Source: Patescibacteria group bacterium (GTDB lineage Bacteria; Patescibacteria; UBA1384; JAMDBS01). Taken from it: DNA of 12,536 nt. The stretch covers positions 1-12,536 of the forward strand of contig JAMDBS010000091.1 of assembly GCA_023487325.1 (NCBI GenBank), read 5' to 3'. Of this stretch, positions 1-5,167 are shown in pieces. The position numbers and the translations under genes are program-made. Below the pieces are notes generated by a model, which saw nothing but the letters and a program-made list of their open reading frames with translations, did no database searches and was not told the origin of the DNA. Position 1 is the first letter of the stretch, and every line of letters starts with the position of its first letter.

Positions 1-243
1 TATAGCTGCGCCCGGGATCCCATCGGCGTCATAATCGGCAAAAATACCAATTTTTTCGTTATTTTTTAGCGCTTGTTTAATTCTTTTAACCGCCTTGGCC
101 ATATCTTTGATTAAATACGGATCGAGCAAATCTCGCGTAAAATCAGGATTTAAAAATTGCTCCTTATCTTTAATCCCACGATCGATAAGGAGTTGGCTAA
201 TAATATCTTTAGATTTTTGCGGCAAAACCACCCAATGCTTCAT
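1..243 (-). CDS. recJ: RecJ single-stranded-DNA exonuclease, N-terminal part
   Basis: RecJ is a cytoplasmic 5'-3' single-strand DNA exonuclease of the DHH phosphoesterase superfamily, used in recombination and repair. Only the first 81 codons lie in the window; the gene runs off the left edge. The visible part reads MKHWVVLPQ, then FLNPDFTRDLLDPYLIKDM at about residues 30-48, then IGIFADYDADG at about 65-75. FLNPDF...LLDPYLIKDM followed by DYDADG is the standard RecJ N-terminus, and DYDADG is DHH motif I, whose aspartates bind the catalytic metal. The ATG overlaps the ftsQ stop as ATGA, so translation is probably coupled to ftsQ. It stands where ftsA or ftsZ often follows ftsQ. The catalytic core beyond motif I is not visible. 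Confidence 0.9.
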   Translation of the reverse strand, partial: MKHWVVLPQKSKDIISQLLIDRGIKDKEQFLNPDFTRDLLDPYLIKDMAKAVKRIKQALKNNEKIGIFADYDADGIPGAAI

Positions 244-1016
244 TTATAATATGCCCTTCCCTCAACTCGTAAGTCAATGTATTCTTTAATTTCATCTTTA
301 TATTGATCAAGTATTTTCTTTAATACTATCAGCTGGGTATTATAATCTCGGCTAGTATCTAACAATGCTCGCCAACCAGATTCAGTTATCACCTCGACCT
401 GCAAAGTCGTTTCGTCAACATGGAATTCTTTTATTTTAGTGCCAATTTTATTTTCAAAATTACTATTTAAATCCAAAATATACCTTATGAAATCTGGAGT
501 AATAATTCTTGCGCCTAAATTAATGGGGACATTTTTATTATCAATAACTATGGGCAACTTGTTATCATCTTGAGTAATTGATTCGTCGTTTTTTAATTCG
601 AATATAACACCATTTTCATCAATAAAGTAATTTTTACCTTGTGTCTGCCAAATAATTTTTGGAGTTCTGACGTTGACCTTGATTCTTAAAGTATCTGGTA
701 TCCCTTTAAAAATTTCTAAACTAGAGATGCTGGTTTGCCTACTCGCCAATTGCTGTTCAATTTTGCCAATTTGAAAAAAGAGTATGTTTTTACCTTTAAA
801 TTTTTCTATTTCTTTGCCAACTTCTGGATTTAACGATCCGGAAATAGTAATAATTTTAATTTTAAAGTATGGTGAGAAACAGACAAACCAAAAAAACAGG
901 ACAAGTAAAAGAAATATCGATATCATTACAATAATAACCCGAGAAAAATTAGCTTTTCTCTCGGCCGGGGTAGCGGCATATATTTTGGGTTGACGAAAAT
1001 ACTTATGATTATTCAT
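240..1016 (-). CDS. ftsQ: Cell division protein FtsQ/DivIB
   Basis: FtsQ is a bitopic membrane protein that links FtsB/FtsL to the rest of the divisome at the septum. This copy has 258 residues, normal for the family. Residues 1-26 are a short basic cytoplasmic tail and 27-46 one hydrophobic membrane helix. About 50-118 are a POTRA domain (YFKIKIITISG... to ...GIPDTLRIKVNVRTPK). The rest is the beta domain, with FIDENGVIF near 131-139 and the family-typical end YIDLRVEGRAYYK. The start lies just after the murB stop (the codons run TAA TAA ATG) and the stop overlaps recJ as ATGA. It is therefore probably co-transcribed with both. No SD is seen, which fits re-initiation after murB. Confidence 0.93.
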   Translation of the reverse strand: MNNHKYFRQPKIYAATPAERKANFSRVIIVMISIFLLLVLFFWFVCFSPYFKIKIITISGSLNPEVGKEIEKFKGKNILFFQIGKIEQQLASRQTSISSLEIFKGIPDTLRIKVNVRTPKIIWQTQGKNYFIDENGVIFELKNDESITQDDNKLPIVIDNKNVPINLGARIITPDFIRYILDLNSNFENKIGTKIKEFHVDETTLQVEVITESGWRALLDTSRDYNTQLIVLKKILDQYKDEIKEYIDLRVEGRAYYK

Positions 1017-1019
1017 TTA

Positions 1020-1952
1020 TTAGTCCCATTGGCCTAAGTACTCAATTTCTTCTTGTAAAGAAATCTCTTTTTCTTTTTTTGCCTTGTCTTTTACTTGCTC
1101 AATCAAGGCCTTAATCTGCGCGGCTTTAGCCATGCCTTTATTAATAATAAAATTAGCATGTTTTTTAGATATCTGAGCATCGCCAATTTTGATTTTTTTA
1201 GCCCCTATTGACTCTAAAATATAACCAGCGGATTTTTCTTTGCCTAAGCCAGGATTTTTAAATATACTACCAAGTGAATTTTCACTATTAGGCTGTTTCT
1301 CTGCCCGCGATTTTTGGTAAAAAGATAATTTTTTTAAGATATCCTCTTTTTTACTTTGCGATAGTTGAAATTTAACTGATAAAATAACAGGTATTTCGCG
1401 ACCCTCTGCTTTCATTCTCTTCAGTTTTGTTACGCGATAGCCTGTTTCTAAATACGTAGCTGGATATCGAATAATTTTTCCGCTCACAGTAAGCACGGTA
1501 ATATTTTTAATATATTGGGATATTTCGGTATTAAATGCCCCGGCATTACCATAAATTGCGCCGCCGACTGTACCATAAATACCATAGAGTGCCTCTAGTC
1601 CGGCTAAATTATTATTGACAGCTTCCATTATTAAACGCGAAAGGCTAACTCCAGAATCAGCAATAATTTGTGCTGTTTCTTTTAAAACTGCTATATTATT
1701 AGACCTGTTAACTATTACCAGTCCGCCAAATCCGAAATCACTAATTAAAACATTGCTCATTCCGCCCAAAACAGTGTAAGGAATATTTAATTTTTTTGCT
1801 GCTAAAACTGCCGATACGAGCTTGTTTATACTACCGGCGATATAAAAATAATCTGCCACCCCGCCAACTTTCATCGTACTATAATCGCGCAAAACAATAT
1901 GTTCTTTTAGCTCACTACCTAAAATATTTTTTAATTTTTTATACCTATTCAT
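1020..1952 (-). CDS. murB: UDP-N-acetylenolpyruvoylglucosamine reductase MurB
   Basis: MurB is the cytoplasmic FAD enzyme that reduces UDP-GlcNAc-enolpyruvate to UDP-MurNAc with NADPH. The 310-residue protein shows the FAD-binding N-terminal domain with GGMSNVLISD at 63-72. GIYGTVGGAIYGNAGAF follows at 124-140. The YR pair at 172-173 corresponds to the catalytic arginine, and NSLGSIFKNP at 225-234 carries the proton-donor serine S229. Near the C-terminus EEIEYLG holds the expected glutamate (about E302). Length and motifs look intact. The ATG has a good SD (GAGGTG, five bases upstream) and an extended -10 promoter further up. murB therefore starts its own transcript, with ftsQ and recJ behind it, separated from murC by the opposite-strand hydrolase. 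Confidence 0.95.
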   Translation of the reverse strand: MNRYKKLKNILGSELKEHIVLRDYSTMKVGGVADYFYIAGSINKLVSAVLAAKKLNIPYTVLGGMSNVLISDFGFGGLVIVNRSNNIAVLKETAQIIADSGVSLSRLIMEAVNNNLAGLEALYGIYGTVGGAIYGNAGAFNTEISQYIKNITVLTVSGKIIRYPATYLETGYRVTKLKRMKAEGREIPVILSVKFQLSQSKKEDILKKLSFYQKSRAEKQPNSENSLGSIFKNPGLGKEKSAGYILESIGAKKIKIGDAQISKKHANFIINKGMAKAAQIKALIEQVKDKAKKEKEISLQEEIEYLGQWD

Positions 1953-1969
1953 TTATTCACCTCTTAATT

Positions 1970-1998
1970 TTGACTTATTTTCTATTATATCATACCAT
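1970..1998 (+). promoter_or_regulatory. Possible sigma70-type promoter for the hydrolase gene
   Basis: TTGACT (5 of 6 to the -35 consensus) at 1970-1975 is followed after 17 bases by TACCAT (4 of 6 to the -10 consensus) at 1993-1998. The predicted start is near 2005, 23 bases before the hydrolase ATG. The spacer contains the murB -10 element on the other strand, so the two polymerases could not bind at once. The -10 is weak, so this is a moderate call. Confidence 0.4.
1984..1992 (-). promoter_or_regulatory. Extended -10 promoter for murB-ftsQ-recJ
   Basis: The minus strand reads TGATATAAT, a perfect TGn plus TATAAT extended -10 element. No good -35 lies 16-18 bases upstream, as is usual for extended -10 promoters. 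The predicted transcript start is near 1977, giving a leader of about 25 nt with the SD GAGGTG at about 1958-1963. The site overlaps the proposed forward promoter of the hydrolase gene. Confidence 0.65.
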
Positions 1999-2027
1999 AT
2001 TTATTAAAGGCTAACTATTATTTAAAT

Positions 2028-2858
2028 ATGCAAAAAAAAGTTGTTTCCTTCGATAAAACAATTATTAATTACGAAATTGATAAAAAAATTAAAAAGGGCC
2101 ACAAGCGGCCTGTTTTAATTTTTGTCCACGGTGTTGGTGGAAATCTTAAGGCTTGGGAAGAAGAAAGAAAATATTTGCGTCAAAAAGATTTTCGAACTTT
2201 AGCACTTGATTTGCGCGGGCATGGTCTATCGGACCGGCCACACACTGTCAAAGATTATTCTTTAAATAAATTCTCTAAAGATATCTATCGTATCGTCCAA
2301 AAAGAAAAAATTATTAATTTCATTTTAATTGGACACTGTTTTGGCGGAATGATAACGATAAATTTTCATAATCTTTACCCGAATTTAACTAGAAGCTATG
2401 TATTAATTGATAGCGCGCCAAAAGCGCCTCAAGTATTAAAGAATTTTATTAGCAATAATCCTTTTTTAATAAATTTACTAAATAGCAGATTACACAAAAG
2501 AAAATCAGTAAGCGAACAATCTGTTCAATTAGATTATAAAAAATTTATCGGTACTGGCGATTGGAATATTAAAAGAATTTATAATGATATTACCCACACT
2601 TCATTTAAATCTTGGGTTTTTACCTTTCAGAATCTCGCCAGATTTAACGGAGTAAAAATTTTAAAAAACATTAAACAGCCGGTTCTAATTATAAACGGAG
2701 AAAAAGATTCAATTTTTCAAGTTGAAGTGGCTCAAAAAATTAACCATTTAGTAAAAAATTCCCGCTTGCATATTATTCCCGATGCTAATCATGTTTTAAT
2801 AATTAACAATCCAAAAATATTAGCAAAATATATTGCTGACTTTGTTAAAAATTTCTAA
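2028..2858 (+). CDS. Alpha/beta hydrolase with cysteine at the nucleophile elbow
   Basis: This 276-residue protein has the alpha/beta hydrolase fold. The oxyanion motif is HGVGG at 34-38 and DLRGHGLSDRP follows at 61-71. The nucleophile elbow is GHCFGG at 102-107, the acid is D227 in INGEKDSIF, and the base is H255 in DANHV. The usual GHSxGG serine is replaced by cysteine: codon TGT at 2337-2339, C104. Dienelactone hydrolase is a known cysteine-nucleophile member of this fold, but overall this resembles the small esterase, lipase or haloperoxidase-like group. No signal peptide is seen, so it is probably cytoplasmic. The substrate is unknown. It is the only clear plus-strand gene, sits between murC and murB, and ends 8 bp from the murC stop. 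No SD precedes the ATG. Confidence 0.88.
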   Translation: MQKKVVSFDKTIINYEIDKKIKKGHKRPVLIFVHGVGGNLKAWEEERKYLRQKDFRTLALDLRGHGLSDRPHTVKDYSLNKFSKDIYRIVQKEKIINFILIGHCFGGMITINFHNLYPNLTRSYVLIDSAPKAPQVLKNFISNNPFLINLLNSRLHKRKSVSEQSVQLDYKKFIGTGDWNIKRIYNDITHTSFKSWVFTFQNLARFNGVKILKNIKQPVLIINGEKDSIFQVEVAQKINHLVKNSRLHIIPDANHVLIINNPKILAKYIADFVKNF

Positions 2859-2866
2859 GAGCCTGT

Positions 2867-4223
2867 TTAATATAACCTTACTTGAAGGAATGCTTCGCCT
2901 ACTTTATAGATATCAGTTGCGCCTAGAGTCAAAATTATATCGCCAGGATGGGCAATTTTTCTCAGTTCACTAACTATATCATTATATTCGGCAATATATT
3001 TGGCATCTATATTTTGTTTTTTAATTTCTCTAACTAGATCTTGGGAATAGTCAGCGCGTGCCTCTCTGGGTTCGCGCCCACTAATAAGATAAATATCGCT
3101 GATTATTAGCTTGTCAACCCCGGCAAAAGATTTCACAAAATCTTTAAATAATAGCTTTGTGCGCATATATTGATGGGGCTGGAATACCACGATCAACTCG
3201 GGTTTATGGTGTAAAGGTTTAGAATTTGCATCGCCTCTATAACTTACACCTTGCACCATACACCTATTAATGTATTCCAGCGCTGCTTGAATCGTGGCCT
3301 TAATCTCAGTAGGATGATGGCCATAATCGTCAATCACCATAATGCCATTTTTCTCTCCCTTTATTTCAAACCGACGGTCGGCGCCGGTAAAATTATTTAA
3401 TGCGTTTTTAATTATTTCGTGTTTTACTCCTAATTCATGACAAACACGGGCTGCGGCATTAGCATTTAGTAAATTATGCTTTCCCGGCACTTGCAAATTT
3501 AAACCTGGCCATATTTTTTTAGCGGTAAATCTTTTTACCTTGCATTTGGCTGATTTTACTAGTGACGTAACATTTCTATCGTCTTGGTTTAAAACTAATA
3601 AACCATTTTTCGGTATAAGTTTGATAAATTTCTTAAAGGGCTTTTTTTATTTCCGGCATACCGCTCGGGTAAGTATCTAAGTGTTCTTCTTCTAAATTTA
3701 GGATTACCGCGATTTTTGGTCGAAAATCCAACATTTGGCGTTCATATTCACACGCCTCGGCCACAAAGTATTTACTTTTTCCGACACGAACATTACCTTT
3801 CCATTTTTTAACATTTGAGCCCACTAAAACCGTTGGATCATAACCGGCTTGCTCTAAAATTTCCCCAATCATAGTAGTAGTGGTGGTTTTCCCATGCATG
3901 CCGACGATGGCAATACCAATTTTATCATTCATTAATTGCCCAATAAGCTTAGAACGGGTAATTATTTTTATCCCTAATTCTTTTGCCTTGTCTAGCTCTT
4001 TTTGGGCCGGCGAACCAGTATGAACCGCCGCGGCAGTCACAATTACTGCATCGAGATCTTTTGTAATATGCTCCGGTGAATGCCCCTCAAAAGTCTTAAT
4101 TTTTAAGTCATAAGCCTTAAGGTTTTTTAAATCACAACCACTAACAATATTGCCTTGTGCTACAAGCAATTTAGCAAGACCGCTCATCGAAACCCCGCCT
4201 ATGCCAATAAGATGATAATTCAT
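2867..4223 (-). CDS. murC: UDP-N-acetylmuramate--L-alanine ligase MurC, with a frameshift
   Basis: MurC is the cytoplasmic ATP-dependent ligase that adds the first stem amino acid to UDP-MurNAc. The N-terminal frame (3633-4223) has the Rossmann motif GIGGVSMSGLA, the P-loop GMHGKTTTTT at 109-118 and EACEYERQMLDF at 156-167. It ends prematurely at TAA. The rest lies one frame away and contains FTGADRRFEIKG, DDYGHHPTEIKA, FQPHQYMRT and DYSQDLVREI. Removing one A from the A7 run at 3642-3648 (minus-strand sense) gives a continuous protein of about 451 residues, a normal MurC length, reading EIKKPFKKF across the join. Heptad array A adds about 24 residues between EYIN and KPELIVVF. No SD is present; the mRNA may be leaderless. 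A single-base assembly error, true mutation or transcriptional slippage could explain the break. Confidence 0.9.
3202..3271. repeat. Heptad array A, two opposed blocks inside murC
   Basis: On the plus strand 3244-3271 reads four units, CTTACAC, CTTGCAC, CATACAC and CTATTAA, preceded by CTCTATAA. On the minus strand 3202-3222 reads CTAAAC, CTTTACAC and CATAAAC. The two blocks point at each other and form an imperfect inverted repeat (GGTGTAA at 3208-3214 against TTACACC at 3244-3250). The whole is in frame within MurC and encodes roughly CMVQGVSYRGDANSKPLHHK, at about residues 318-341 of the restored protein. GGTTTATGGTG at 3201-3211 recurs exactly in array C in murG. Confidence 0.75.
3642..3648 (-). 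other. A7 homopolymer at the murC frameshift
   Basis: Seven T on the plus strand (seven A in the mRNA) sit exactly where murC changes frame. With six A the frame reads through as EIKKPFKKFIKL; with seven it stops eight bases later. Runs of this length are prone to sequencing error and, in AT-rich genomes, to RNA polymerase slippage. Confidence 0.8.
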
Positions 4224-4229
4224 AGTTAA

Positions 4230-4238
4230 ATATTACCA
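4230..4238 (-). promoter_or_regulatory. Possible extended -10 promoter giving leaderless murC mRNA
   Basis: The minus strand reads TGG followed by TAATAT, an extended -10-like element. No convincing -35 is visible. The expected start, seven bases after the hexamer, falls on the A of the murC ATG (4223). No SD precedes murC and a terminator lies just upstream, so murC needs its own promoter. This is a pattern call from one motif. Confidence 0.4.
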
Positions 4239-4254
4239 TTTTTCTGGTTAAATT

Positions 4255-4284
4255 AAAAGACGAACCAATAGTGATTCGTCTTTT
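4255..4284 (-). terminator. Intrinsic terminator after the 209-residue unknown gene
   Basis: A perfect 10-bp stem (AAAAGACGAA pairing with TTCGTCTTTT) encloses a 10-base loop and ends in T-rich sequence on both strands. It begins 23 bp downstream of the stop codon at 4308. It lies upstream of murC, so it should separate that unit from murC. The symmetry means it could also stop plus-strand transcripts. Confidence 0.85.
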
Positions 4285-4307
4285 ATGATATCGATCTAAC
4301 GCATAAA

Positions 4308-4937
4308 TTATAATTTACCCATTTCAGGTGATTTTTCTCCGGCCAAGGCTTTTGTAATATTCTGCAAAATCACAATTTCCTTGGCGGCATTTTTGATTTT
4401 TTGAGAATCTTGCTCAAAATTTATTACTTTTAAATCACTCTGAATTTTGCTGCTTGCTCTAGCCAATGCCTCGATCTGATGAGGTTGTAATTTAGGAAAA
4501 ACACCTTTAGCAAATTGAGCAACGTTTATAGGAACTTTACCACCCAAAACTACCCTCAAAATATCCAAACCTTTTTTGTCTTTGGCTTTTGTAATAGTAC
4601 ATTCAGAAGGAAATTGCGGTAGTTGAGACACAAGTTGATAAACATCAGGAGATTTGGCTTGAAAATCCTGTTCTACTGTTTCGGGAGTTACGCTTTCTGC
4701 TTCTACAAGTAGCTTATTGCCATCTACCAATTCAAAAGTTGTTTCCCCTACTTTAATCTGCCCTAAGCTTTCCGCTCTTTTCATTCTGGTCTGAAAACGT
4801 TCATTTAATAGTTTTTGTTTAGCTTCATCGCTCATTGCCACCGACATAGCTGGTTTTTGTTCGGCGAATCTTTTTGCTGCTTCTTGCTGTTTCATTACCT
4901 CGTCCGGTATTTGACCTGGCTCCATTCCAAATGGCAT
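4308..4937 (-). CDS. Unknown protein of 209 residues in its own transcription unit
   Basis: I do not recognise this protein. It begins MPFGMEPGQIPDEVMKQQEA and has no signal peptide or membrane segment, so it is probably cytoplasmic. Residues 10-60 are charged and glutamine/lysine-rich and look helical. The middle (about 62-135) is mixed, with short possible strands such as GETTFELVDGNKLLVEAE and LDILRVVLGGKVPI. The C-terminus (about 140-205) looks helical (QPHQIEALARASSKIQSDL, KNAAKEIVILQNITKAL). The start is well supported: AAGGAGG lies four bases before the ATG. A consensus promoter, a hairpin-containing leader and a strong terminator surround it, suggesting high and perhaps regulated expression. 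It interrupts the usual murG-murC junction. Nothing in the sequence ties it to cell-wall synthesis. Confidence 0.8.
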   Translation of the reverse strand: MPFGMEPGQIPDEVMKQQEAAKRFAEQKPAMSVAMSDEAKQKLLNERFQTRMKRAESLGQIKVGETTFELVDGNKLLVEAESVTPETVEQDFQAKSPDVYQLVSQLPQFPSECTITKAKDKKGLDILRVVLGGKVPINVAQFAKGVFPKLQPHQIEALARASSKIQSDLKVINFEQDSQKIKNAAKEIVILQNITKALAGEKSPEMGKL

Positions 4938-4941
4938 TTTT

Positions 4942-4948
4942 CCTCCTT
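4942..4948 (-). promoter_or_regulatory. Strong Shine-Dalgarno AAGGAGG
   Basis: AAGGAGG lies four bases before the ATG at 4937 and is the strongest SD in the window. Most neighbouring genes have weak or no SD. It fixes the start of the 209-residue gene and points to efficient translation. Confidence 0.85.
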
Positions 4949-4949
4949 A

Positions 4950-4965
4950 TCCCGTTAAGGCGGGA
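4950..4965 (-). other. Small hairpin abutting the Shine-Dalgarno
   Basis: On the minus strand TCCCG pairs with CGGGA around the loop CCTTAA, ending one base before the SD. The loop bases CCTTA could instead pair with TAAGG of the SD region (five pairs, six-base loop), which would exclude the first stem. This allows an open/closed ribosome-site switch. No experiment or comparative evidence supports that; the short stem alone could be chance. Confidence 0.4.
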
Positions 4966-4970
4966 CTTAA

Positions 4971-4995
4971 ATAAAAATTAGCCCAGTGGACTAAT
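4971..4995 (-). terminator. Attenuator-like intrinsic terminator in the leader
   Basis: On the minus strand ATTAGTCC pairs with GGGCTAAT (eight pairs, one G-U) around the triloop ACT, followed by TTTTTAT. It lies between the promoter at 5055-5083 and the SD at 4942-4948, so it would end transcripts before the coding region unless overridden. That is the layout of an attenuated leader. Confidence 0.6.
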
Positions 4996-5048
4996 TAAAA
5001 TAAATACGCTTTTCCTTCTTTTAAGTTTTGCACTTTAAACTTTAACAT
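4995..5048 (-). CDS. Possible leaderless leader peptide, 17 residues
   Basis: An ORF MLKFKVQNLKEGKAYLF begins at the ATG at 5048, seven bases after the -10 box, so the mRNA may begin on the start codon. Its TAA ends at 4995, the first base of the attenuator-like stem. A ribosome reaching the stop would therefore cover the hairpin. There is no run of a single regulatory amino acid, although four of 17 residues are lysine. It may be a chance ORF; only its position is suggestive. Confidence 0.3.
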   Translation of the reverse strand: MLKFKVQNLKEGKAYLF

Positions 5049-5054
5049 ATTACT

Positions 5055-5083
5055 ATTATACCTGAAAATTAAGGTTTTGTCAA
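5055..5083 (-). promoter_or_regulatory. Consensus sigma70-type promoter for the 209-residue gene
   Basis: The minus strand has TTGACA (5083-5078), a 17-base spacer and TATAAT (5060-5055). Both hexamers and the spacing match the housekeeping consensus exactly. The predicted start is near 5048. It is the strongest promoter seen in the window. The -35 is embedded in an inverted repeat (5079-5096), which could be an operator or the end of the murG terminator. Confidence 0.88.
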
Positions 5084-5120
5084 CCTTCGGGTTGACCCTG
5101 AATAATGTCGAGAGGGTCAA
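5079..5120. other. Two overlapping, mutually exclusive inverted repeats
   Basis: Repeat one pairs GTCAACC (5079-5085) with GGTTGAC (5090-5096) around TTCG, giving a C(UUCG)G tetraloop on the plus strand. Repeat two pairs TTGACCCT (5092-5099) with AGGGTCAA (5113-5120) around 13 bases. They share TTGAC, so only one can form. They lie just after murG and overlap the -35 of the next promoter. They could end murG transcription or bind a regulator. The minus-strand U-tract after them is poor, so a standard terminator is not certain. Confidence 0.5.
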
Positions 5121-5125
5121 ATTTT

Positions 5126-5167
5126 GGGATAGACAGTAGCTCTGAGACACTAGACGTTAGACGTTAG
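5126..5167 (-). repeat. Heptad array B at the murG 3' end
   Basis: Six 7-bp units in perfect phase on the minus strand: CTAACGT twice, then CTAGTGT, CTCAGAG, CTACTGT and CTATCCC. All begin with CT, and five begin with CTA. The first two encode the last murG residues and the third contains its TAG stop. Confidence 0.75.

Noticed and set aside
240..243. Recoded TGA (glycine code of Gracilibacteria/SR1)
   Set aside because: TGA ends ftsQ, the four-helix-bundle protein and the radical SAM protein exactly at ATGA overlaps and no internal TGA is needed in conserved proteins.
95..289. Plus-strand ORF of 64 codons opposite the recJ and ftsQ ends
   Set aside because: It lies opposite the conserved RecJ N-terminus, has no family motif and no SD; it is a shadow frame.
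2840..2890. Terminator between the convergent hydrolase and murC ends
   Set aside because: No stable stem with a T-run can be drawn in the short gap or just beyond it.
2867..3496. Second murC segment as an independent protein from a TTG start
   Set aside because: The frame is open and homologous upstream of the TTG back to the A7 run, so it is the continuation of MurC, not a separate gene.
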